From: Actinomycetota bacterium
GTDB taxonomy: Bacteria > Actinomycetota > Acidimicrobiia > Acidimicrobiales > JAJPHD01
Reading direction: 5' to 3'
Assembly: GCA_021325455.1 (NCBI GenBank)
Contig: JAJPHD010000017.1
Location: forward strand, 1 to 64,000
Length of the DNA: 64,000 bases
Shown here in pieces: positions 16,258 to 24,464 of the stretch. The notes below the pieces were generated by a model. It was not told the DNA's origin, searched no databases, and worked only from the letters and a program-made list of their open reading frames with translations. How positions within the stretch are numbered: position 1 is the first letter of the stretch; each line of letters begins with the position of its first letter. Both the position numbers and the translations under genes were made by a program.

Positions 16258-17268
16258 ATGGCCGCCACCGATTTCCTCGGGTCCGGAGGTGGGCCAGAGA
16301 ACGCGGTCGGTGAGGAAGCTGGGCCTGCACCGCCCCTCGGGGCGGTCTCCCTGGGGGGCCAGGCCGTCAACGAAGGGGTGATGGTCCGGGGCGACCGGTG
16401 GTGGGCGGTAGCCGTGCGGGGCCCGGATGAGAAGGTGGTGGTGGCCCGCCGGGAGGTGCCCACCCGGTCGGGAGCCCGGCGCCTTCCTCTCGTCCGGGGG
16501 GTTCTGGCCCTGGTGGACTCCTTCACCATCGGCCTGGCTGCCATCAGGCTCTCGACCGCACTGGCCCGGCCTCGTGACCGTCTGCCGAGCCGGGCATCCA
16601 TGAACCTGGTCCTGGCCGGGGCGGTGGCCTTAAACGTGGCCCTCTTCGTGGTCCTGCCCGGCCTGGCGAGCCAGCAGCTGGTGGGTCGCGCCTCGGGCCA
16701 CCGGGTGGCCTTCGGCCTGGTGGACGGGGCGGTCCGGGTGGGCGTGTTCGCTGCCTGGCTGGCTGGTGTGCGCATGACCGAGCTGGGCCGGCGGCTGTTC
16801 GGCTGGCACGGTGCCGAGCACCAGGTGATCGCGGCCTACGAGGCGGGTGAGGCGCCGGGGTCCCGCCGGTTCCTGGGCCGGGCCGCCACCTGCTCCCCCC
16901 GCCATCCCCGCTGCGGCACGAACTTCTTGTTCCTGGTCTTCGTGCTGGTGAGCGTGGGGGACGCCCTCGTGGGAGGGGGAGGGGCGCTGGTCTCCCTGGA
17001 GAGGCTGGCCCTACTGCCGGTTACGGCCTCCATCGGCTACGAGCTGATGAAGCTTGCCGGCCGGCGGGCGCGAGGCGTTGGTGACGAGGTGGCGGGGCCG
17101 GGAGGGCTTGCTGGCCGCCTGGGCCACCGGGCCCTTGGCCTGCTGGCGGTCCCGGGATTGGCCGCCCAGTACCTCACCACGGCCCCGCCCCGTCCCGACC
17201 AGCTGGAGGTGGCCCACTTGGCCCTCCTGGCTGCCCTGGGCCAGGACATCCCCGGGCTGGTTGGCTGA
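16258..17268 (+). CDS. DUF1385 (YqhQ-like) membrane protein
   Basis: A 336-residue protein of the DUF1385 family of unknown function. It begins with AVSLGGQAVNEGVMVRGDRW (the family's conserved GGQAVxEGVMMR motif), followed by the hydrophobic pair around ALVDSFTIGLAAIRLSTAL and NLVLAGAVALNVALFVVLPG, the conserved GWHGAEHQVIAAYEAGE, and TCSPRHPRCGTNFLFLVFV. The C-terminal LEVAHLALLAALGQ is also typical. About five membrane helices are visible. The start is ATG 16258; a GTG lies immediately before it at 16255, with GGGAG just upstream. In other Gram-positive bacteria DUF1385 genes often sit near rpmE, prfA or prmC. Here rpmE is about 42 kb away. Confidence 0.87.
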   Translation: MAATDFLGSGGGPENAVGEEAGPAPPLGAVSLGGQAVNEGVMVRGDRWWAVAVRGPDEKVVVARREVPTRSGARRLPLVRGVLALVDSFTIGLAAIRLSTALARPRDRLPSRASMNLVLAGAVALNVALFVVLPGLASQQLVGRASGHRVAFGLVDGAVRVGVFAAWLAGVRMTELGRRLFGWHGAEHQVIAAYEAGEAPGSRRFLGRAATCSPRHPRCGTNFLFLVFVLVSVGDALVGGGGALVSLERLALLPVTASIGYELMKLAGRRARGVGDEVAGPGGLAGRLGHRALGLLAVPGLAAQYLTTAPPRPDQLEVAHLALLAALGQDIPGLVG

Positions 17269-17652
17269 TCCCTCCACCGGGCGCCGCCCCTGGTCCGGGC
17301 CCCGGAGCCGGGAGCGCAGCCTCGCCCACCAGCCGAACCGGTGCTGGCGGTCCAGCACGGCCAGGTCTGCCTGCCGCTGACGGTCCAGCTCACCAGCCCA
17401 GTCCTGGAAGAACCGGGGGTGGCGGCTGGGGTCGACCAGCCGGCCGTGGGTGGCCGGCCGGGGCGGTGCCCCGGGACCTCTCCCCGGGAGGGCCTTCCCG
17501 GCGGAGCCGGAGGGAGCCTTCCCCCCGGCCTGGCCGACCCTGGTCGAGCCGGCGGGGGCCACGGTCCCCGGCCTTGGTCGGAGGCGGAGCTCGCTGCCCT
17601 GGCGGACCGGTGTCCTGGGAACCGCGTGCGTGCTTGGGGCTGCAGCCGTCAT
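17011..17652 (-). CDS. Hypothetical protein whose C-terminus overlaps DUF1385 antisense
   Basis: The minus frame from ATG 17652 has strongly GC-biased third positions through 17270 and a protein-like core (DPSRHPRFFQDWAGELDRQR and HRFGWWARLRSRLRGP), after a Pro/Ala/Gly-rich basic N-terminus of about 65 residues. The frame does not stop until 17011, so the last roughly 86 codons lie antisense to the 3' end of the DUF1385 gene. Either the overlap is real, or a frameshift or sequencing error near 17270 hides the true stop. It follows pilT2 by 77 bases on the same strand and could share its transcript. No family recognised. Confidence 0.4.
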   Translation of the reverse strand: MTAAAPSTHAVPRTPVRQGSELRLRPRPGTVAPAGSTRVGQAGGKAPSGSAGKALPGRGPGAPPRPATHGRLVDPSRHPRFFQDWAGELDRQRQADLAVLDRQHRFGWWARLRSRLRGPDQGRRPVEGSANQPGDVLAQGSQEGQVGHLQLVGTGRGRGEVLGGQSRDRQQAKGPVAQAASKPSRPRHLVTNASRPPAGKLHQLVADGGRNRQ

Positions 17653-17729
17653 GCCTCTGGTATCGGCGGCGGGGGCCCGCCCCTCGAGCCGAGCCGGGGG
17701 CCGCCCTTGAGCCCAACCAGGGCTCGGGC

Positions 17730-18875
17730 TCAAGCCGAGGGAGCCGGGGCGGACGCCGGCTGGGCGGGGGCGGCGGCCTGGCGGGTCCCGAGGAGCCCCA
17801 GCTCCCTCATGCGGACCCGCAGGCTGTGGGCGTTGCTGGAGGCGGACATGGCGTCCTCCAGCTCCACCAAGCCGTCGCGCAGCAGGCCTATCAACGAGGC
17901 CTCGAAGGTCTGGCTGCCGTCGAACTCGCTGGAGGCGATGATCTCTTGGACGTCGGCCCATTCCGGGTCGATGATCCACTTGCGGACCCGCTCGTTGGCC
18001 ACCATCACCTCGACAGCGGGTACCCGCCCGCCCCCCCGTCGCCGGACGAGGCGCTGGCAGATCGTGCCCACCAGGGTCCCCGACAGGGTGAGACGGATCT
18101 GGTCCCTCTGATGGGGCGGGAAGAAGCCCACGATCCTGTTGACGGTCTCGGCGGCGTCGATGGTGTGCAGGGTGGAAAGGACCAGGTGACCTGTCTCGGC
18201 GGCGGCCAGGGCGACCTCCACGGTCTCGGCATCGCGCATCTCGCCCACCAGGATCACATCGGGGTCCTCCCGCATGGCAGCCCGCAGGGCCGTCGGGAAG
18301 TTCAACGCGTCCTCACCGATCTCGCGCTGGTTGACAATGGCCCGCCGGTCCTTGTGCAGCATCTCTATGGGATCCTCGATGGTGAGGATGTGGCACTCGC
18401 GGGCCTCGTTGATCTGGTGAACGATGGCGGCCAGGGTCGAGGACTTGCCCGAGCCCGTGGGGCCGGTGGCCAGCAGGAGCCCGCGGTGTCGACGCCCCAT
18501 GGCGGCGATGACGGGGGGCAGGCCGAGCTCCTCCACCGAGCGGGGCTCGGTGGGGATGGCCCGCAGGACCAGGGACACCGATCCCCTCTGGCGGAAGGCG
18601 TTGACCCGGAACCGGGCCAGATTACGGCTCGAGTAGGCGAAGTCGATGTCCGAGCTGGTGGCGAAACGGGCCCCGACGGGGGGTGACATGGCTGCCGCTG
18701 CCAGCTGGTCCAGCTCCTCCGAGCTCAGGGGGGAGGCGTCGGGGAGACGGCGCAGGACCCCGTCCACCCGGACGCAGGGTGGCGACCCGGCCTTCAGGTG
18801 GAGGTCAGAGCCGCCGATAGCAAGGAGTCGAGCGAGGTAGCCCTCGAGGTCGGTCTTGGACTTGGTCAGTGCCAT
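17730..18875 (-). CDS. pilT: Type IV pilus retraction ATPase PilT (second copy)
   Basis: A 381-residue PilT/PilU ATPase of standard length without the N-terminal extension seen in the copy at 10709-12289. Motifs are IGGSDLHLKAGSPPCVRVDG, Walker A GPTGSGKSSTLAAI (about residue 135), TIEDPIEMLHKD, Walker B VILVGEMRDAET and STLHTIDAAETVNRIVGFFP. The C-terminal tail is Ala/Pro-rich. It is encoded apart from the pilB operon and divergent from the prepilin peptidase gene, with an 80-base gap. Two PilT paralogues imply either distinct retraction motors (PilT and PilU roles) or one specialised for regulation. Confidence 0.92.
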   Translation of the reverse strand: MALTKSKTDLEGYLARLLAIGGSDLHLKAGSPPCVRVDGVLRRLPDASPLSSEELDQLAAAAMSPPVGARFATSSDIDFAYSSRNLARFRVNAFRQRGSVSLVLRAIPTEPRSVEELGLPPVIAAMGRRHRGLLLATGPTGSGKSSTLAAIVHQINEARECHILTIEDPIEMLHKDRRAIVNQREIGEDALNFPTALRAAMREDPDVILVGEMRDAETVEVALAAAETGHLVLSTLHTIDAAETVNRIVGFFPPHQRDQIRLTLSGTLVGTICQRLVRRRGGGRVPAVEVMVANERVRKWIIDPEWADVQEIIASSEFDGSQTFEASLIGLLRDGLVELEDAMSASSNAHSLRVRMRELGLLGTRQAAAPAQPASAPAPSA

Positions 18876-18955
18876 CGCCGTGGGTATCGGCCCGGCCCCT
18901 CCCCGCCTGAAGGCCGCCTCCGCCCGCAGGGATCGATCAGGAAGAAGACGAAGAC

Positions 18956-19738
18956 ATGCCCCTCCTCCCCACCTGGTTCAGTGCTGCAGCCGCCGGCGTC
19001 ACCGGCCTGGTCGTGGGTTCCTTCCTGAACGTCGTCGCCTACCGGCTCCCGGCCGGTAAGTCCCTGGCCAGCCCCGGCTCCAGCTGCCCCCACTGTGCCG
19101 CCCCCATCCGGGCGTGGGACAACATACCCGTACTCTCCTGGCTGGTCCTGGGGGGGCGCTGCCGCTCGTGCCGGGCGCCCATCTCGTGGCAGTACCCGGT
19201 CGTGGAGCTCATGACAGGAGGGCTCTTCGCGGCGGTGGGGGCCCGCTTCCCGTGGTCGCCCCTGGAGGTGGCGCTCCTCGTCTTCGTAGCGGCGGGAGTG
19301 GTGATCGCCGTCATCGACATAAGGGAGCGGGTGATACCCGCCAAGCTGGTGTGGGGAGCCGGGCTGCCGGGCCTCGGGCTGCTGGTCCTCGCCAGTCTCA
19401 CTGCCGGTACTCCGGGGAGGCTGGGCCTGGCCCTGGGGGGCGGGGCCGCTGCCTTCGGTGCCTTCTACCTGGTCTGGTACCTGCGGCCGGGCGGCATCGG
19501 CTTCGGTGACGTGCGCCTGGCAGCCCTGCTCGGGCTCTTCGTCGGTTGGCTGGGGCCCGGCGAGCTGTTCGTGGCCCTCTTCGCCGCCTGCCTGACCGGT
19601 GCCGCCGTGGGCGTGCCCTTGGCCCTCATCGGAGGGGGCGGCCGCCGCTTGGCCATACCCTTCGGGCCGTTCCTGATGGTCGGCTCGCTGATAGGCATCT
19701 TTGCTGGTCCCCAGCTGGTCCATCTCTGGTTGGGCTGA
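18956..19738 (+). CDS. pilD: Prepilin peptidase / N-methyltransferase (PilD)
   Basis: A 260-residue polytopic aspartic protease. The N-terminal helix contains GLVVGSFLNVVAYRLP. The two zinc CxxC pairs (CPHC and CRSC, about residues 44-75) mark the methyltransferase-associated loop. The catalytic Asp motifs are VIDIRERVIP (about residue 122) and GIGFGDVRLAALLGL (about 180). About eight membrane helices are present. It processes the leaders of the prepilins encoded at 1939-4019 and probably any Flp-type pilin. The gene is divergent from pilT2. Confidence 0.95.
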   Translation: MPLLPTWFSAAAAGVTGLVVGSFLNVVAYRLPAGKSLASPGSSCPHCAAPIRAWDNIPVLSWLVLGGRCRSCRAPISWQYPVVELMTGGLFAAVGARFPWSPLEVALLVFVAAGVVIAVIDIRERVIPAKLVWGAGLPGLGLLVLASLTAGTPGRLGLALGGGAAAFGAFYLVWYLRPGGIGFGDVRLAALLGLFVGWLGPGELFVALFAACLTGAAVGVPLALIGGGGRRLAIPFGPFLMVGSLIGIFAGPQLVHLWLG

Positions 19739-19934
19739 TGGTTGGGCTGAAGCAGCTGAGCCACCCCGCCGGCCGGCGGAGGGACGCTGGCGCGTCGGGA
19801 CGACTGAGAGCGCTCCAAGGTCCTGCCGGCTGGCCCGCAGCGAGGAAGGGACCAACTCGCCACCAGACCGTACAGTCCTCCGGCCCGGCCGCCGATACCA
19901 GGGCCACAGGCTCCAGTTCGTAAGGAGGAAGCGA

Positions 19935-20834
19935 GTGCCCGCCTTTCCGCAGAACGGGTCGGCCGCCACAGTGGCGCTGCTAGACCACATACCGCCGGTC
20001 CAGGAGGCCCCTGCCCGGGTCCAGGTGGAGTGGGACTCCGTGGTCCTTGTCACCAGGGACAGCCGGGGCTCGGAGCGCCTCGTCGAGGGGCTGCGGCTGG
20101 TGCTCGACCACAGGGGCATAGGCATCCAGCGGGGTGACCGCTCCTTGGTCCATCGGCTCGGGTGGGACGAGGTGGTGACCTTCCGTGCCCACCCTCCCGC
20201 AGGGGGCCTGGACCGAGGGGTGATCCTGGACATCGAGGCCGAGTTCAAGGTCCACCGTTTCGTGCTCACGAGCGAGAGCGTGGTGGCGTGGGTCCTGGAC
20301 GCCCTGGCTGTCGTCGTGCGCCGCCACTATCCGGGGGGAGCGTCCGGGATCACGGTTCCCGCTATCCCGGTGGAGCAGGCCGCCCCGGCCTTGCACGATC
20401 CGGGGGAGCTGGGCTCCGTCGGTGCGTCGGTTCCGGACCTTGAGCCCGGGAGCGGCGCTGGGACGACCGAGGTCCCCGGCCTCTCCCGGCCCCGAGGGTG
20501 GGCCCGTCGGCCCCTGCGGCTGCGCCGCCGGCCCCCGGTCGCCGGAGACGAGACGCCTGTGGGGGCCGAGGAGCCGGGGCAGCCGTCCGAGGAATGGGCG
20601 GCAGATGGCGCCGAGCAGGTGGATGCCCCCATCCCGCTCCGCCGCCCGGTACCCGTCGAGGCCGGCGGTGAGCAGCGCCGGAGCACGGCCCTGCGCCCGC
20701 TGCTGTTCCTGCTGGTCGGGCTCCTGGTGGTGGTGGCTGCACTGGCCTTCGCCCAGGTGGAGGGGTTCGTGCACGTCCTGCCCCACTCGCTCGGAGCCGT
20801 CGGCTCCTATCGCCACTTCACCCTGCTGCGCTGA
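19935..20834 (+). CDS. Hypothetical protein with a C-terminal membrane anchor
   Basis: The frame is open from 19701, but GTG 19935 has AAGGAGG 7-8 bases upstream and is the likely start (299 residues). Residues of about 1-125 form an alpha/beta domain of unknown family (RVQVEWDSVVLVTRDSRG, VLDHRGIGIQRGD, LGWDEVVTFRAHPP) that ends in a basic RRHY. A long acidic and proline-rich linker follows (about 130-240), then one membrane helix (about 248-270, LLFLLVGLLVVVAALAF) and a short external tail. It lies between pilD and a lytic transglycosylase on the same strand. A role in envelope or pilus biogenesis is a guess from context only. Confidence 0.6.
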   Translation: MPAFPQNGSAATVALLDHIPPVQEAPARVQVEWDSVVLVTRDSRGSERLVEGLRLVLDHRGIGIQRGDRSLVHRLGWDEVVTFRAHPPAGGLDRGVILDIEAEFKVHRFVLTSESVVAWVLDALAVVVRRHYPGGASGITVPAIPVEQAAPALHDPGELGSVGASVPDLEPGSGAGTTEVPGLSRPRGWARRPLRLRRRPPVAGDETPVGAEEPGQPSEEWAADGAEQVDAPIPLRRPVPVEAGGEQRRSTALRPLLFLLVGLLVVVAALAFAQVEGFVHVLPHSLGAVGSYRHFTLLR

Positions 20835-20865
20835 GAAGGCCCAGCTCGTCCAGAAGGGAAGCTGC

Positions 20866-22311
20866 GTGAAGGCTCGAGGCAGGGGCGGGCGCGCCCTGGT
20901 GGGGGGAGTCCTGGCGGCGCTGGTGGCCGCCGCCCCGGCCTTCCTCGCCCAGAGCCCGGCCGGCGCCTCCCCCCTGGCGGCAGCGGGGCCGCCGCCGTCT
21001 CGCACGGGGTCGCTCCTCTCCGAGGTGGCCGGGCCCGGCCTCGCCCTGTCCGCAGTCAGCCTCCGCCCGGCTGGAGCAAACGGGGAGGCCAAGCCGAGAG
21101 GGGTCCTCTTCGCCAGGCCCTACACGCGCGCTGCCCTGGTCAGGGCGGAGAGGGCCGCGGCCCGGGCGGCCGCCGGCCTCCAGTCGGCCTCCAGGACCGT
21201 GGCCACCCTCACCTCGGAGGAGCACCGTGACCTGGCTGCCTTGCGCACCATGGCTGGGAAGCCGGCGACCGGAGCAGCCCCGATCACGTCGCAGCCGGGC
21301 GGGGGGCTGTTCGGCGCACCGGGCACCACCGGCACCGCTGGCCGGAGCTTGTCGACCATGCCGTCCTTCGGCCTCCAGACCCGCTTGGCGCGGGACTCCG
21401 CTGACCTGGCGGAGGCCCGCCTGGCCCTGGCCGAGCGGGTAAGCGAGGCCGAGCAGGCCCTGGCCGTACTCAGCCTGGTCCGCCTGACCGCCCCCGTCGC
21501 CGGTCTCCATGTTCCCCCGAACCTCGGGATACCGACGGTCGTATATGACGCCTACGTCAACGCGGCCAGGGAGATGGCGCACTACGACCCCTCGTGCCAC
21601 CTGTCCTGGCAGGACGTCGCCGCTCTGGGCCGTATCGAGTCTGACCACGCCCGCTATGCCAACACCAGCATCGCTGCCAACGGGGACACGTACCCTTCCA
21701 TCCTCGGCCCAGCCCTCAACGGGACCGGTGGCAATGGGACCTATCGGATACCGGCCGGCATCACCTGGGACGGGCCAGGACCCTGGGAGCGGGCCGTGGG
21801 CCCCATGCAGTTCCTGCCCACCACCTGGCTTGCCATCCGGCCCCTGATGCCTCCCCTACCCCGAGGGGTCCCCGCCGACCCCAACAACGTCTATGCCGCC
21901 ACCCTGGCGGCAGGGACCTACCTCTGCCTGTCGGCGGGCCCCGCCGGGATGGGATCCCTGTCGGGCATCATGGCCGCCTACTACTCCTACAACCACTCCG
22001 CCAGCTACGTCGCCGAGGCCCTTGCCAACGCCCTCGCCTATGGGGCCACGATCACCCCTGCCCCAACGACGGCTGACCTCAACCCTCCGGCACCGTCCAG
22101 CCCGCCGCCTGTGCCGCCCAGGTCCCAGCGACGCCCGCCGGCCGGCCCGAAGGCCAAGGCCACCCCCACGACCAAGCCCCCGGCCACCACCCCCACGACC
22201 AAGCCCACGACCAAGCCCCCGGCCACCACCCCCACGACCAAGCCCCCGGCCACCACCCCCACGACCAAGCGCCCGGCCCCCACAACCTCCGCTGGCTCGG
22301 GCGGCTCCTAA
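20866..22311 (+). CDS. Secreted lytic transglycosylase-like protein
   Basis: GTG 20866 with GAAGGGAA upstream gives 481 residues with a signal peptide (about 1-33, ALVGGVLAALVAAAPAFLAQ). A helical segment (about 85-205) resembles a coiled coil. The catalytic domain (about 215-395) has the lytic transglycosylase signatures WQDVAALGRIESDHARY (catalytic Glu in RIES), GPMQFLPTTWLAI and a Tyr-rich MAAYYSYNHSASYV. The C-terminal 80 residues are Pro/Thr/Lys repeats that may span or bind the wall. It could open peptidoglycan for the pilus. Its stop codon overlaps the stop of the convergent sigma gene (22308-22311). Confidence 0.82.
   Translation: MKARGRGGRALVGGVLAALVAAAPAFLAQSPAGASPLAAAGPPPSRTGSLLSEVAGPGLALSAVSLRPAGANGEAKPRGVLFARPYTRAALVRAERAAARAAAGLQSASRTVATLTSEEHRDLAALRTMAGKPATGAAPITSQPGGGLFGAPGTTGTAGRSLSTMPSFGLQTRLARDSADLAEARLALAERVSEAEQALAVLSLVRLTAPVAGLHVPPNLGIPTVVYDAYVNAAREMAHYDPSCHLSWQDVAALGRIESDHARYANTSIAANGDTYPSILGPALNGTGGNGTYRIPAGITWDGPGPWERAVGPMQFLPTTWLAIRPLMPPLPRGVPADPNNVYAATLAAGTYLCLSAGPAGMGSLSGIMAAYYSYNHSASYVAEALANALAYGATITPAPTTADLNPPAPSSPPPVPPRSQRRPPAGPKAKATPTTKPPATTPTTKPTTKPPATTPTTKPPATTPTTKRPAPTTSAGSGGS
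22159..22280 (+). repeat. Tandem repeats encoding Thr-Lys-Pro-Pro-rich tail
   Basis: Near-perfect direct repeats of CCCACGACCAAGCCCCCGGC units within the lytic transglycosylase gene encode a PTTKPPATT-type tail. Copy number is likely to vary between strains by slippage or recombination. Confidence 0.8.
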
Positions 22312-23093
22312 GTCAGACCGTCAGTCTCCGCCGCCTCCCGCAGCTGGGCCAGGCTACGGGCCAGAAGCCGGGAGACGTGCATCTGGCTGATGCCCAGCCG
22401 GGCGGCGATGTCGGACTGGGTCAAGCCCTCGAAGAAGCGCAGGTGCAGGATCAGCTGCTGGCGATGGGGCAGCTTGGCTATGAGCGGGGAGAGCGTGGCT
22501 CTGTGCTCGGCCCCGGTGAACTCGGGGTCCTCCTCGCCCAGCCGGGAGGCGAGGGCCTCGGCTTCCTCCGGGCCGGTGCCGGGGGCGTCCAGCGAGGCGA
22601 AGCGGTAGGCCTGGCCGGCCTCCAGGGCCTCCAGCACCTCCTCCTCGCTGACCCTGGTCTCCTGGGCCAGCTCGGAGATGGTGGGGGAGCGGCCCCTCTC
22701 CTGAGAGAGCGCCGAGATGGCCTGGCCCAGGCGCAGGTACAGCTCCTGCATGCGCCGGGGTGCTCGCACCGCCCAGCCCTTGTCCCGGAAGTGCCGCTTG
22801 AGCTCGCCAGCAATGGTGTGGGTGGCGTAGGTGGAGAACTCCACCCCCCGGTCGGGGTCGTAGCGGTCCACGGCCTTGAGCAGGGCGACCGAGGCCACCT
22901 GGATGAGGTCGTCCAGGGGCTCGCCGCGGTTGGCGAAGCGCCGGGCGAGGTACTCGGCCAGCCCGAGGTGGGCTTCGATGAGCTCCCGGCGGACGGCCTG
23001 GTCCCGGGTCTCTGAGAACTCGCTGAACTTGGCCTTCAACTCCTCCCGTCGGGAGACGTCGAAGCTCACCCCGCTCGGACCTTGCGCAGCCAT
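22308..23093 (-). CDS. SigB/SigF/SigG-family sigma factor
   Basis: A 261-residue group 3 sigma factor. Region 2 includes LIEAHLGLAEYLARRFANRG, EPLDDLIQVASVALLKAVDR and VEFSTYATHTIAGELKRHFR. Region 3 includes RSPTISELAQETRVSEEEVL, and region 4 PHRQQLILHLRFFEGLTQSD followed by IAARLGISQMHVSRLLARSL. These are typical of the stress/sporulation SigB-SigF class, which is held by a RsbW/SpoIIAB kinase. The gene encoding such a kinase overlaps its 5' end by 28 bases (23066-23093), so the pair is co-translated. No anti-anti-sigma factor is visible here. Confidence 0.92.
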   Translation of the reverse strand: MAAQGPSGVSFDVSRREELKAKFSEFSETRDQAVRRELIEAHLGLAEYLARRFANRGEPLDDLIQVASVALLKAVDRYDPDRGVEFSTYATHTIAGELKRHFRDKGWAVRAPRRMQELYLRLGQAISALSQERGRSPTISELAQETRVSEEEVLEALEAGQAYRFASLDAPGTGPEEAEALASRLGEEDPEFTGAEHRATLSPLIAKLPHRQQLILHLRFFEGLTQSDIAARLGISQMHVSRLLARSLAQLREAAETDGLT

Positions 23094-23470
23094 ATGCTCG
23101 GACGCTCGCCGGCGGGACGCACGGCATGGTCGTCCACCAGGGCGGCAAGGATCTGGTCACCCAGGTCGCTCAATGAGGGGGCCACCGCGGATCCGGACCC
23201 CAGCAGGGTCCCCTCGACCTCGATGGTCTTGTCCGTGACGGTGTAACGGACCTCGAGCGTTCCCATGCGCCCGTCCGCCCCGACCAGGGCGAAGCACAGC
23301 TCGTCCAGGGCCAGGCGGAGGTCCTCCACCTCGTCGTAGGTGAACCCCAGGCGGCTGGCCAGGCCGCTACCGGTGATGCGGGCCAACCGCAGGTACTCGG
23401 GCGTGGCAGGCACGCTGAGGCGAACCTCCTCGGCCCCGTCGCCTGCTGCCATGCCAGCTTCGTCCTCCAC
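23066..23470 (-). CDS. Anti-sigma factor-like ATPase (RsbW/SpoIIAB type)
   Basis: A 134-residue protein of the HATPase_c anti-sigma family. It has the N-terminal RLSVPATPEYLRLARITGSG and the N-box-like DEVEDLRLALDELCFALVG (the Glu/Asn region that binds Mg-ATP; here DELCF rather than the usual NA, so kinase activity is uncertain). The G-box region is reduced (LSDLGDQILAALVDDH). It precedes and overlaps the sigma gene, which fixes its likely partner. It probably sequesters the sigma factor until released by an unlinked antagonist. Confidence 0.8.
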   Translation of the reverse strand: MEDEAGMAAGDGAEEVRLSVPATPEYLRLARITGSGLASRLGFTYDEVEDLRLALDELCFALVGADGRMGTLEVRYTVTDKTIEVEGTLLGSGSAVAPSLSDLGDQILAALVDDHAVRPAGERPSIWLRKVRAG

Positions 23471-23639
23471 TTGGAGTGCCTTCCTCCTGGTCTGACCCGC
23501 CCCGTACGGCGGACCCCGCGCCTGCCCGCGGCCTCTCCCTCCAGGCTAGAGGGAGACGGCCCGGCCCCCGCTGGCCTCCCCGGGCCGCGTTGCGCCCCCC
23601 GGTTGGTGAGGATGGGGGCCGGTCGGGGAGAATCGGATC

Positions 23640-24419
23640 ATGAACGTCGCTGTCTGCGTCAAGCAGATCCCGGATCCGGCCGCTCCCGGTGAGCTGGACC
23701 CCTCCACGCTCACCCTCAAGCGGGACGGCAAGCTCATCCTGGACGACTCCGATTCCTACGGGGTGGAGATGGCCCTCCAGCTCGCCGACCAGGCCGGTGG
23801 AGGCGAGGTCACCCTGGTCTCCATGGCACCCAGGGGTGAGACAGGCGGCCTGAGGACGGCCCTCGCCATGGGTGCGGCCAAGGCCATCCTCGTGAGCGAC
23901 GACGCACTGGCCGGCTCGGACGCCTTGGGCACGGCCAAGGTGCTGGCCGCGGCCATCAAGCGCATCTCCCCCGACCTGGTGGTGGCCGCCACCGAGTCGA
24001 CCGATGGCTACACCGGGACCACCCCGGCCCAGGTGGCCGAACTGCTGGGGATGCCGTCGGTGACCTTTGCCAACAAGATCGAGGTGGCCGACGGGGCGGT
24101 TAGGGTCCACCGCCAGACGGAGGCCGGCTATGACGAGGTGGAGTGCCCGCTGCCGGCGCTCGTCACGGTGACGGCCGGGGTGGTCGAGCCCCGCTACCCC
24201 TCCTTCAAGGGCATCATGGCCGCCAAGAGCAAGCCCATCGAGGAGCTCAAGGTGGCCGACCTCGGGCTGGACCCCACCCAGGTGGGGGCGGCCGGTGCCC
24301 GCCAGGAGATGGTGTCGGTCGAGGAGGCCGAGGAGCGCCAGGCCGGCGAGGTGGTGGTCGACGAGGGCGACGCCCACGAGCGGATCATCGCCTTCCTCGA
24401 GCAGCTCAAGGTGATCTAG
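23640..24419 (+). CDS. etfB: Electron transfer flavoprotein beta subunit
   Basis: A 259-residue EtfB. It begins MNVAVCVKQIPDPAAPGELD and includes VTLVSMAP, ALAMGAAKAILVSDDALAGS, the conserved STDGYTGTTPAQVAELLG and PRYPSFKGIMAAKSKPIEEL (the recognition loop that docks to dehydrogenases). ATG follows GGGGAGAATCGG. It pairs with EtfA, encoded 45 bases downstream. The dimer passes electrons from acyl-CoA and related dehydrogenases to the membrane ETF-quinone oxidoreductase. Confidence 0.96.
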   Translation: MNVAVCVKQIPDPAAPGELDPSTLTLKRDGKLILDDSDSYGVEMALQLADQAGGGEVTLVSMAPRGETGGLRTALAMGAAKAILVSDDALAGSDALGTAKVLAAAIKRISPDLVVAATESTDGYTGTTPAQVAELLGMPSVTFANKIEVADGAVRVHRQTEAGYDEVECPLPALVTVTAGVVEPRYPSFKGIMAAKSKPIEELKVADLGLDPTQVGAAGARQEMVSVEEAEERQAGEVVVDEGDAHERIIAFLEQLKVI

Positions 24420-24464
24420 CCCTCCATCCGGGCCGCCCTCTCGTACGAACGGAGTGTGACATAC

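Noticed and set aside
22159-22280. CRISPR-like array from short direct repeats
   Set aside because: Units are contiguous, in frame and encode a Pro/Thr tail, with no spacers.
22038-22285. Gly/Val-rich minus-strand ORFs over the lytic transglycosylase tail
   Set aside because: They are reverse readings of the Pro/Thr/Lys repeat; the repetitive peptide is an artefact.
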